DNA of 64,000 bases from assembly GCA_000149265.1 (NCBI GenBank), contig CH003264.1:3654-67653 (forward strand), in the 5' to 3' direction. The stretch comes from Ciona savignyi (Eukaryota > Chordata > Ascidiacea > Phlebobranchia > Cionidae). The notes under the pieces were generated by a model. That model was not told the DNA's origin. It worked only from the letters and a program-made list of their open reading frames with translations, and did not search any database. Positions 38,495 through 48,165 of the stretch are shown here, one piece after another. Both the position numbers and the translations under genes were made by a program. Position 1 is the stretch's first letter. Each line of letters begins with the position of its first letter.

Positions 38495-40699
38495 TCTCAT
38501 TAAAACTCGGCCCAATTGGCTAGGTAGCCGTTGTGAGGTCAGCACCGAGGTACTACTATCGGAAATTTTCATGATTATCTTTTCACTGCGGATGCTAATG
38601 GTATATATATCGGTGGTGTATACGATGTATATCCTACAGGTCACACAAGTTTTATATTTCGGCGATTTCCTACATTTAAACCTTAGTGCATATAACGGAA
38701 GACCAATCTGCCAAAGACCAATCAGCCCGTTTGTGTGGCTTATTATGAAAACTGTTACCATCTTTAATATGTGGTTATAAAATGTAAACTTTAATATTTT
38801 AGTGCCGAACCTTTTATTTGTTTTCTTTTAAGGGCAGCACTAAAATGCAAATAGGGAAGAAGGAGAACTCACTTAAATATCGAAAACTAATTTAAATGCT
38901 CTAAACACTAATCTCAAACCTAAAACTAACTCTTCACACCTCATGTTTTAAAGTAACTCAATGCCCCAATCTTTATTTTAGTGTGTAGTTTCCCTTCTTT
39001 CCCCTTTTCCTCCTTTTAGTTTTTCCCTTATTTTAAGGCTTCCGACAAATCTTAATTCATGTAGAATACCACCGCCTTTACAAGTTCCAGTGCTTTTATC
39101 GTATTTTGATTATTTATTTTAATGATTTTTGTTTTATTTTTTTTCGGCGACTATAAGAATAGCTTGCTCCTGTGGTTTAACGGCTTAAAAGCGAAATGTG
39201 TTTTGATCAAGTAATAAATTGATATTTCATGATGTCTACATGGAATTCAATGTAAAAATCAAACAGAAGTAGGTATGTACCTTCGAAATTTACACTTTCA
39301 AGTTTATGTGGTTTGGTAATGAATATCACAGCGAACTGTGGTGATGGGGCGTAGACTCAATACGCATGTTCTTGTAAAATTCGAAAAACAAGTCCGATAA
39401 TTTTGATCCCTCGTCTAGATTTTGAAGCACCACTTATCGAAAGCTGCCACTTAAGCACTCGCACATAGTGCTTTCCACACGTATGGCATATAGTACTCAG
39501 TCATATATCAGTCAAACATTTTGTTATTCAGTCTCCGATATTTGTTACGCAGTAGAACCAGAAAAAGTGCATTTAATGCTGGCATGTATTCGGCGAAAAG
39601 TACAGGTAGGAAATAATATTAAATAGGTATTTCAAATATAATCGTGAATAGGTTGAATTAAAAAGACTTGCTTTACCTATAGGTACGAGGTTTTGTATTA
39701 TTATTTTTTTCTGTGTCACGCTACTGGTCGCCAGATGATTGGCATGATTGGGTAATCCAATAAACAAAGTAAAAAAATGTTTACGAATCCTAACTGGTAT
39801 GAATTTAATTGACTCGACTTTAAAATTTACAAAAAAACAACAAAGGGAATTCCTGCTATACGAAAATAGTTGCCCAATTTTTGGCGTTGTCGCCGATATC
39901 TTTGCATTGGAAAAGAATATTAACACAAATAAGAAAAACTTAAATATGTGCAATGTGAATCAATAAAACACAACGAAATAAAAAATGATTAAGCAATGAG
40001 AAATACACTATTATTAAGTGTAAGGAACATATGGAAACTTAAGTCTAAAACAAATGGATAGTGAATTTGGATATGAACGAAAAATGTGTACTTCTAGTTT
40101 TCCACAGAAAATCCCCCATAATATAAACTTTATAAGTAAATGCAATACACTATTATCACGTTAATAAAATAGCTAAAGACTTAAAACTACAACAAATTGA
40201 CAGTCAATGCCAAGAAATATTTGAATATCCCGTACCCACCATGAACATATTCCGGGAAATCCCCCAAAACTGAACCGCTCCCAAACCAGTGACCACGTTT
40301 GCTTTCACTCTCCATTATAACAGGAATAAAAAAAAAATAAGTTATATTTTTAGAGGTGTTAATAACCAATATGTATTAGATGCAGTGACAATAATTAGAT
40401 AAATCATGTTTACCGCGAAAACCTTGCAATAATGTGAAAATCGTTTAATTATTTTGGTTTTTATTGTTGTATTTTTTTGTATAGAAAAGTTAATATTTTA
40501 TTTAGAACACATGGATATCAAGTTTGGGTGGTAACTCCGAAACCCATTAGTTTCTGCTTGCAAAAACAAACGTTATACATTTGTTGATACCTAGACAGAT
40601 TTGGTGACAAGAGAAACCCGTTGCATGCAAAAAATATAACGCACACACAGCAGAGCTTTTAAAAATAGTTATGGTTAACAGGTGGTTGACCCTCTTTAG
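38495..40699. other. Intergenic region downstream of DEPTOR
   Basis: No gene recognised. Holds the MITE relative at 38834-39030. The open frames on both strands at 39573-39966 are Lys/Asn- or Phe-rich translations of AT-rich sequence without family features. Confidence 0.5.
38834..39030. mobile_element. Second MITE-like copy
   Basis: Left end with actaaaatgcaaatagggaa and ggagaactcac; right end tagtttcccttctttcccct and ccttttagttttt. Inner aaacactaatctcaaacc and cccaatctttattttagtg match the family. The inverted ends are more eroded than in 36745-36957. Confidence 0.6.
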
Positions 40700-41557
40700 T
40701 ATTTTGTAGTTTCACGATATACGACGCGAAAGAGAAGTCGACTAACCTCAACAAGTAGCATTAAATCTGGGCGATCGAAGAGAACTAATACAGAAATCAC
40801 AACGGGTATGTATGAAGTAGTTTTTTAATTATAATGATTTCATCTATACAAATTTAGTTGTAACAAATACAGTCATCCTAAAGTGTCCGACCGGTTAGTC
40901 TGGCGGTTTAAGTGCGTCGCCTATCATTCGAAAGGTTGCAGGTTCGAAAATGGTCGCTAGCTAGTCGGTTGTGTCCTTGGGCAAGGCACTTCACGGACAT
41001 TGCCCGAACCCAGCGGATTAATGGGTTCTACCAAATTGAAGGAACGTGTCTATCATATACAACACACTGCAATAGCTCCGGTAACCCGACGGTGAGCGCG
41101 AGGTGATATGACGATTACCCGTGTGTTAACCCCCTTGGTTTTTCCATTAACAAGAATACACATGAATATCCTATCCTATCCTTACACTCTGCAGACGGTT
41201 ACCTTAAACAGCAATCTACATTCTTTCCCTGTGCAAAGGTTAAAGACGTTATTCTCAACTCATTAATGTGGTTTATGGAAGTAAGTACACATATGTTTAT
41301 ATGCACACTTCAACAAGTTCATGCTACTAACAGTTTATACCTATAATGACAGAATACGACCGATAGTGCTCTCAAAGGAGGATCCTGTACAACCGAACAC
41401 GAGGCGGCACTAGGAATCAGTGACGATATAAAAGGAAAAGTTAAAAATATTCTGTTGGAATCTAATAATAACAGGCGAGTATCCGAATATTAACTCCAAG
41501 TGCATGCTTAATTGTGGTCGTTAGAAAAGACTTATGTAAAAGGGCTCGCATGACTTG

Positions 41558-41616
<59 letters not shown>

Positions 41617-41958
41617 TTAACAGCTGTGGAGTCAGCCTACACACAAAGGCAATTGAATCGTTAATTCATTGCAAATGCGCATATTCTACATGGGCAGACT
41701 GGCACTGCTGTAGAACGCGATCTTGAACTACCAAAATGCTAACACCAGTACATTGCATATATTATATGATACTTATTATTTTCATCACCCAGATATAAAC
41801 TGGTCGTCCATGTTGTTCTTGGTGAAACACCTCATGCAGACTTGATTTGCGGTAGTCGATTCATGTGGGATAACACAGTAGACAATTATGCGGAGGCTAG
41901 TTACAGATGCGGAAACCTCTTCGGTTTGGCTGTGGTGTACGGTGTATACTTTGAATGA
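40700..41958 (+). CDS. Tctex1-type dynein light chain (DYNLT5-like), 5' end unresolved
   Basis: Light chain of the axonemal or cytoplasmic dynein complex, Tctex1 family. Exons: about 40700-40805, 41195-41280, 41353-41474 and 41793-41958 (TGA). The first is basic (RSKRTNTEITTG), the second has FPCAKVKDVILNSLMWFME as the first helix, and the last has YKLVVHVVLGE, GSRFMWDNTVDNYAE and NLFGLAVVYGVYFE, the beta-strand core. No in-frame ATG was found in the first listed exon, so an upstream exon is expected. The third intron appears to begin with GC (aacag, then gcgagt), a minor GC-AG type, and holds a (TA)n run. A SINE ends about 11 bases before the second exon. The family is clear; the subtype is my best guess. 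Confidence 0.7.
40883..41183 (+). repeat. Full-length SINE-2 next to a splice acceptor
   Basis: tRNA-like head (gttagtctggcggtttaag, B-box ggttgcaggttcgaaa), core with ccttgggcaaggcactt and caatagctccggtaaccc, and a tail of cctat repeats. Lies in the first annotated intron of the dynein light chain gene and ends about 11 bases before the next exon. Confidence 0.8.
41560..41612. repeat. (TA)n microsatellite
   Basis: Uninterrupted TA dinucleotides for about 52 bases, inside the third dynein light chain intron. The reading frames of repeated Ile-Tyr on both strands are artefacts of it. Confidence 0.95.
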
Positions 41959-43251
41959 AGCTTTTGTCTAATTTATAATGCACATACTGTGAAAGATAAT
42001 GCACATACTGTGAATATTTCTAACAAAGTATATGTGTTTGTCTTCATAGCATTTTAATAATTAGGTGCCAACTTTTTTTGGAGTAATATGCAGTGTATTT
42101 TGATTAGAAAATGTTTTTTTCCGACCTGCATTTGTAAAGCAGTCGACATGCATCAAAGCTATTTGTGTAATATTGCTGTTTATTATACGTGTCTTAACAT
42201 TTAATGTCAAGGTACCAGCTTTACATCATTTGCGTTTACATTTTATAACACTCTGTACCAACTTGAAATAATAAAAACATCCTAACGTGGATTGTGTTTA
42301 TGTCCATTTAAATTTTACCATATACCGCATTTCTCTAAAAACCAAAGCCATATATTCCTACCCCAGCACTTGTAGGCTACATGCGAAGTTTGTAAAACAA
42401 GAAATGAGTCTATAGATATTATTCCCACAAATGTTAAGATAGGAATCGGTTAAGCCAAACTTAAGTTATTACATGAAACATGGCCGGGTGGCTTAGAAGT
42501 AATGTAAGCAGTGTGGCGAGGTGATGGTCACGTGACGAGTTCAAACTCGCGCGAAATGCCATTCCAAAAAAACTGTAATAAAGAGTACTGTTAAAACTGC
42601 ATAATAGGTATTATACGCTCACCCAATGTCAACTTGCTGAATAAATCAGCACATTCATTCCATCTTATCTTGGTATAAACATAAATATCCTATCATTTTT
42701 TATTCTAATATTTTACTTAAATTATTTAATTTGGACCCCATTCATTCGTTGGAAAATTTATTCAATCAAAACAGAAAATTTCTCTCGTCATAATATCTCT
42801 TTCCCTCAATCTCTCTTTTGCTTGTATCATCATCCCATCGCCACGAAATCTCATTTGTTCGCAGAAATCGCGAATGCCCATTTGGCAGGAAACGGATAGA
42901 TCCTGTAGTATGAGTTCCTTCAGCACGGGATACGCTGCATTATAACTTTGTGTAAATCGAAGATTGCTCAGTTGAAATTTAATTTAACAAGGTTAGTATA
43001 TCAGGGTCGGTTAATTCAAGATTGGCAAAATTGTTCCATGTAACCAATGAACACTTTGCTTACATGATCGTAACCAAAGTATACTGGTATTAGGATTTTA
43101 GACAATTTTCCTACCTATAATTAGGAATAAAAACTTTAAGCTTACGTCCAATAAAACCAACGCACTGGTTATAAACATGATGAAAGAATTTAAGCGTTTT
43201 TAAAGTATAATTAGTCGTATATGGTGATTATCAAGTTTAATGTAATTTTAG
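41959..43251. other. Intergenic; tRNA-like fragment and upstream part of peptide duplication
   Basis: Contains AATAAAAAC-type poly(A) signals near 42270, the tRNA-like sequence at 42480-42575, and from 42775 the upstream half of a segment that recurs at 44157. No coding gene seen. Confidence 0.5.
42480..42575 (+). repeat. tRNA-like, possibly SINE-derived sequence
   Basis: A-box-like gggtggcttagaag and B-box-like gagttcaaactcgc spaced as in a tRNA gene. No proper cloverleaf is evident, so I call it a tRNA-derived repeat; only one copy is in the window. Confidence 0.35.
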
Positions 43252-43760
43252 ATGAACAAGGCTTTTCTACTTCTTTTGGTTCTTGGATTGCTACTGGTGG
43301 TGAATGAAGGCGAAGCTTGGAGGCGTCGTCGTCGTACCCCATATAAAAACGAAATGAGTGACGGTAAGCTACAATTTAGTATTCTATATGTTGCTCTAGT
43401 GGAGTGCGGAATTTATTACTTGCAGTAATGGCGAATAAACTACATTGCAAATGGAATGTACTTAGAGATCTATAATATTTTCATATTTTACAATTTTGGC
43501 CTCTTTCATAAGCCAAATTGAAAGCAGTTGATGCTCACTGTGCTTAACAACGCTTAAAGAACGCGCACGATATTAATTTCTTGAAAGTTTAATATATTTT
43601 TATATTTAGAAACCATCAACGACGAACGAAACACTCTTTTTCACATGACTAATGAGAAAATGAACGAAGACTAAATGCAATATGGACAACATCGCGATGC
43701 GGATATAATAGTTTCAAAATTACCGAAATTTCATCCGTTTACAATTGGTTACAACGTGTA
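42775..43760 (+). repeat. Peptide-gene duplication, unit 1
   Basis: Matches 44157-45140 over upstream sequence (ataatatctctttccctcaa), both exons and the intron, with moderate divergence and small indels. Direct orientation, about 1.4 kb apart. Confidence 0.75.
43252..43674 (+). CDS. Short secreted Arg-rich peptide precursor, gene 1
   Basis: Two exons, 43252-43363 and 43610-43674 (TAA), give 58 residues. Residues 1-22 form a textbook signal peptide (MNK, then AFLLLLVLGLLLVV), with likely cleavage after Gly-Glu-Ala. The mature part starts Trp followed by five Arg and TPYKNE, and ends acidic (NDERNTLF to NEKMNED). There are no Cys residues. The first exon begins directly after a 3' splice acceptor (taattttag), so a 5' UTR exon or a spliced leader is joined upstream. 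I do not recognise the family. A signal peptide plus cationic head plus acidic tail is the layout of several tunicate antimicrobial precursors, but peptide hormone or matrix roles are equally open. Nearest neighbours are its own duplicates. Confidence 0.6.
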
Positions 43761-44156
43761 TTACTTAAATGCATCGCCAGAATAAATAATTAATGCTGTC
43801 CACAAAAACTGTTATTTAAATCTTTAAACGACTATTCTGTTTTCGTCGATATTCAGGATTTCACTTAGATTATATTGTTAGTATGGGGAGTATAAAACAA
43901 CTTTGTGCAACCCATATTAAATAAGATTGGTATTGAAGTTTTCATGTCGTGTTTGATAACCTGTGCAACCATTGGTAAAATTGTTTTTAAGAACAAAATC
44001 AATGTGTCGTATGCCAATTCTACACAAAAAAATGATCTTATAGAAATTGGCCCTTTATTGATAAACTAAATCATACCTTTGTAATATAAAAGAGTAAACT
44101 ATCCTAGGATAAAATAGGTTGTTTGTTGCCTTAAATTATCAATTTCATTAAGAGAG

Positions 44157-45140
44157 AGGATTTTGCTCTTCATAATATCTCTTTTCCTCAATCTCTCTTT
44201 CACTTGTATCATCTTCCCATCGCCACGTATACCGTTTGTTCGTAGAAATCGCACATCCAGACTTGGCAGGAAAACGAATATACTTATATTTGCTGCCGCA
44301 TGTTTTACTTCAGCAAGGGATAGTCTACATTATTATAACTTTTTGTAAATCAAAGATTGCTCAATTGAAGATTTAATTTGACAAGGTTTGTATATCAGGG
44401 TCGGTTAATTCTAGATTGGCAAAATACGAATTTCTAACCAATAAACTCATTGCTTTATGTGCCGTAATCATTACTGGCTTTACAGTTTTAGACAATTTCC
44501 CAACAAACAATTAGGATTGAAAACTTTACGCTTACGTTCAATAAAACCAACGCACTGGTTATAAACGTGATGGAAGAATTTTAGTGTTGTTAGAGTATAA
44601 TTAGTCATATATGGTAATTATAAAGCTTATTGTAATTTTAGATGAACAAGGCATTTCTACTTCTTTTGGTTCTTGGATTGCTGCTGGTGATGAATAAAGG
44701 CAAAGCTTGGAGGCGTCGTCGTCGAACCCCGTTACATAACGAAATAAGTGACGGTAAGATACAATGTAGTTTTCTATATGTTGCTCCAGTGTAGTGCAGA
44801 ATTTATTACTTGCAGTAACGGCGAATGGAGCACATTGCAAATGGAATGTACTTAGAGGTCTATAATATTTTCATATTTTATATACCTTTGGCCTCTTTCA
44901 TAAGCCAAAGTCATTTGATCATGTTGAAGTGAAAGTAATTCATGCTCACTGTGCTTAACAAAGCTTAAAATTACGCGCACGATATTATTTTTTGAAGGTT
45001 TAATATATTTTTATATTAAGAAACCATAAACGACGAACGAAACACTCTTTTTCACATGACTTATGAGAGAAGAAAGAAAACTAAATACAATATGGACAAC
45101 ATCGCGATGCGGATATAATAGTTTAAAATTACCGAACTAT
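44157..45140 (+). repeat. Peptide-gene duplication, unit 2
   Basis: Direct repeat of 42775-43760. The open frame at 44163-44348 falls in the upstream non-coding part and is not conserved as protein in unit 1. Confidence 0.75.
44642..45118 (+). CDS. Short secreted Arg-rich peptide precursor, gene 2
   Basis: Two exons, 44642-44753 and 45021-45118 (TAA), give 69 residues. The signal peptide is almost identical to gene 1 (two changes near its end, giving MNKGKA), followed by Trp and five Arg, TPLHNEISD, and the shared ETINDERNTLFHMT. After that the C-terminus differs: small indels put this copy in another frame, giving a basic YERRKKTKY and a longer end (DNIAMRI). The acceptor of exon 2 reads attaag, weaker than attttag in gene 1. 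The Arg cluster is kept while the tail drifts. Function unknown, as for gene 1. Confidence 0.55.
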
Positions 45141-46389
45141 ACACAAAAACTCTATTAAATGGTTCTTCAAACGACTATTCTGTTTTCGTCGATATTCAAA
45201 ATCTACGCTTAAATTATATTGCAAGAATGGGGAAGTAATGACAACTCGATGTACCCTAAATTAAAATAAGCTAAAAGTTTTAAAGTTTTAATCGTGTTTG
45301 ACAATGTGTGACTATTGGTAAAATTGTTTTTACAATAAAATCAATGTGTCGTCGAATCGTTAACGCGACCGATTTAAATATGCCAATTCTACACACAAAA
45401 TATGATCCTATAGAAAAGATCTCTTTAATGATAAACCAGAATCAGATTTGTTTCACCGCCTTTAAGCAGCAGCTGGCGATGAGGACAGGAAATAATCAAA
45501 GCAACCCGAGTCGTCATTAACGTTTATTTTATTTGTTTAATTTAAACAAGTACACTGCGTCCAAAATAGTTATTACGCTTGTTTTTGTGCAAGTTATTAT
45601 CATTTTGTGCGTATTCCAACACCTATGATTGTTTTCTAGCAACCACAAATTGCCACCGCTTGTCGCAAACTGTCACTTTCGAACCTCTTTGTTGCGCCAC
45701 TCTTTTCCTGCGAAGCCGATTTCCACTAACATTTATAGTATGATGAGACATGCGAAAGAGATATTGAAGATAGGAAATATTGTGGCGAGAAAATGTTCTA
45801 TTTTGTTTAGGCAAATTTACCAACGTACAAATGGGGTTTGCTTGAAAACTTACAGCAATTTTTTACTGGATTTAACCAACCGTAGTTTTCCCATTTTTCT
45901 GTTTTTTTTAAATTAATTCTTGATGTCGCTGAAAATTGTCTACATCACGAATTAATTTCCAATGACTTGTAAATAAGCTCTTTGAACACACATGCTTTAC
46001 CTTCGCACTGATGCTTTGGGGTTCCCGAAATGTAAATGTGTTAGGTTTCTTCGAGTACCTGCGTCTTAAAAATTCTTCTATCCGTCGTTGCCTCGTCCAC
46101 CATTTGCATATTCGGGCCACTTACGTTGCATTGCATCATTGCTACTACCCCATGTTCTCAAGTAACCTAGCAATGTTGAAAAACACCTGTAGTAGCTTCG
46201 AAACGTAAATGAAGTCGAAGCTTGGAGGCCTCGTACTCCTGGGAAACTCAACGAAATGAGTCCCCATTAAGCCACAAAGTATACACCACTTGCTTTGCGT
46301 GTTGTAACCAACCACGTTTTTAAATCAAGACAGCTACATTAAAGTCCTGTGCCTTATAAGTTATCTTTATTATGAGTTCGGGGGATACT
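45141..46389. other. Intergenic region with the peptide relic
   Basis: Apart from the relic at 46205-46265 I see no gene. The overlapping open frames at 45629-46208 on both strands have no recognisable features. Confidence 0.45.
46205..46265 (+). pseudogene. Relic of a third secreted-peptide gene
   Basis: taaatgaagtcgaagcttgg and aacgaaatgag match the end of the signal peptide, the Glu-Ala-Trp junction and the NEM motif of genes 1 and 2. The Arg run is shortened (Trp-Arg-Pro-Arg-Thr-Pro), the leucine-rich start is missing and a stop follows soon after. Confidence 0.6.
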
Positions 46390-46684
46390 AGGATAGGATA
46401 GGATATTCATGTTTATCCCCGTGAATGGGAAAACCTAGGGGGTTATCACACGGGCAATCGTCAGATCACCTCGCGCCCATCGTCGGGTTACCGGAGCTGT
46501 TGCAGTGTGTTGTATATGATAGACACGTTCCTTCAATTTGGTAGAACCCATTAATCCGCTGGGTTCAGGCAATGTCCGTAAAGTGCCTTGCCCAAGGACA
46601 CAACCGTCTAGCTAGCGACCAGTTTCGCACCTGCAACCTTTCGACAGAAAGGCGACGCACTTAACCGCTAGACCATCGGGCCAG
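46390..46684 (-). repeat. Full-length SINE-2 (antisense)
   Basis: Starts with the ggatagg tail repeats, then core blocks acacgggcaatcgtcagatc and ccttgcccaaggacacaacc, and ends in the tRNA-like head (gcacttaaccgctagacc). Confidence 0.85.
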
Positions 46685-46711
46685 ACTGCTCACTAAAATA
46701 AATACTAAGGC

Positions 46712-46800
46712 GTTGGAGTAAGTTTTAAACATGGGATAGGAGTGAAGGTTAGTTCGGTGGTTGAGATTAGTCTTTGGGGCAGGGTTAAAATTAGTTTGTT
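46712..46800. repeat. Half MITE-like fragment
   Basis: Shares taaacatgggat, ggttgagattagtctttgg and gttaaaattagttt with the reverse complement of the 36745-36957 family. Only one end is present. It lies between SINE-2 and SINE-1 copies. Confidence 0.5.
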
Positions 46801-46807
46801 TTTTTTA

Positions 46808-46917
46808 CCGAGTCAAGTTTCGAATTCATGTTGGGCTCGTCACAAGGACCGTTTTTTTTGTGTATAAGAGTCGGTATATGTATCCGTCGCGTTAACCATT
46901 CGGCCACACGACCGTAC
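46808..46917 (-). repeat. SINE-1 (antisense)
   Basis: Contains tttcgaattcatgttggg (B box side) and gcgttaaccattcggccaca (A box side), the reverse complement of the SINE-1 consensus. Confidence 0.8.
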
Positions 46918-46936
46918 AATTTGCATAGTTTAAGTA

Positions 46937-47239
46937 AGTCCGGCCCGTTGGTCTTATAGCACTCTAGCGGTTAAGTGCGTCGCCTTTCAATGCCGGTGCG
47001 AAACTGGTCGCTAGCTAGTCGGTTGTATCCTTGGGCAATGTACTTTACGTACATTGCCTGAACCCAGCGGATTAATGGGTTGTACCAAATTCAAGGAACG
47101 TGTCTATCATATACAACACACTGCCAGATCTCCGGTAACCCGACGATGGGCGCGCGGTGATCTGACGATTGCCCGTGTGTCAACCCCCTTGGTTTTCCCA
47201 TTCACGGGGTTAAACATGAATGTCCTATCCTATCCTAGT
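46937..47239 (+). repeat. SINE-2, almost complete
   Basis: Head gtccggcccgttggtctta, core caatgccggtgcgaaactgg and gctagctagtcggttg, end ggttttcccattcacgg and tcctatcctatcc. Followed at 47235-47275 by a MITE-like end (tttccctctttcccttcttt). Confidence 0.85.
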
Positions 47240-47275
47240 TTCCCTCTTTCCCTTCTTTCAGTGTTGCCCATATTT

Positions 47276-48165
47276 AAATAAAAAATACGACTTATAGAAG
47301 ACAGATCAAGATAAAACGAGATGTGTCTGGGAAGACTATAAACATTGGCCGATTTGGTTACTAATTTTAAATGATCAGATAATAGTGTTTAATAGTTTTT
47401 AATTAACAACTGAGGAGGTTGGAGGAGATCATGCATCTGGGAAGACTCTCGGCCAGTATTCCTTAGTTTATTATATCTTAGTACTGGAATCGACGAATTA
47501 CTACAATTTTTAGGGAAAAAACAAAATGAAAAATACGTACTAAATCAAAATACTCAAATTGATACCAATAGGCCCTCATAATATTCTACGTGTGTAAATC
47601 AGTTGTCCAGTCAAAATCATCATTAATGGAGGGAAAATTTCAATACAAACAAAAAATTCGGCATCCAATACTAATATTTACACGTTTCCCTGAAAATAAC
47701 CATGAAGTCAACCACGCCCAAAGAAGGACGAAAAAACAAATATCAATTAAAGTCACATTTTTATAGACTGTTATGAAATATCATAACAGCAAGTTAAACA
47801 AATCAGAAACAGGAACACACAGCAAAACAGACATCCATTAAAGCACATTCTTAAAAAATATAATATCTATACAAATACATAACATATTTTGTGGTTAAAA
47901 TATGTGTAATGTCTTAAATATCAGTGTTCCGCTTTTAATCTGTGCCATATCGATATATCTTAAAAAAACATATTTGCAATCAGAATAATGATATTCATAA
48001 TATTATGGATGTGTATGTGTATCATCAATATTAAATGTATAGTAGAATAAGTAGATAAAATTGTTATGATGAATATAAAAAACATATTGCACATTTATGA
48101 CAATAGAAAAAAGTAGCAACAACAACAAGCTTAGCTTCACATTGCTTTGAGCTGTTTAATAAGTT
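47276..48165. other. Intergenic, 3' of the minus-strand peptidase
   Basis: AT-rich sequence without a recognisable gene; likely holds the 3' UTR of the peptidase gene. Confidence 0.45.

Noticed and set aside
39573..39966. Overlapping open frames of 72 and 126 residues in the DEPTOR-dynein spacer
   Set aside because: AT-rich, Lys/Asn- or Phe/Ile-rich, with no recognisable domain and no splice context.
41462..41726. Open frames of repeated Ile-Tyr on both strands
   Set aside because: They are translations of the (TA)n microsatellite in an intron.
45629..46208. Open frames of 65-95 residues on both strands
   Set aside because: No family features, no homology between the frames and the nearby peptide genes except the relic at 46205.
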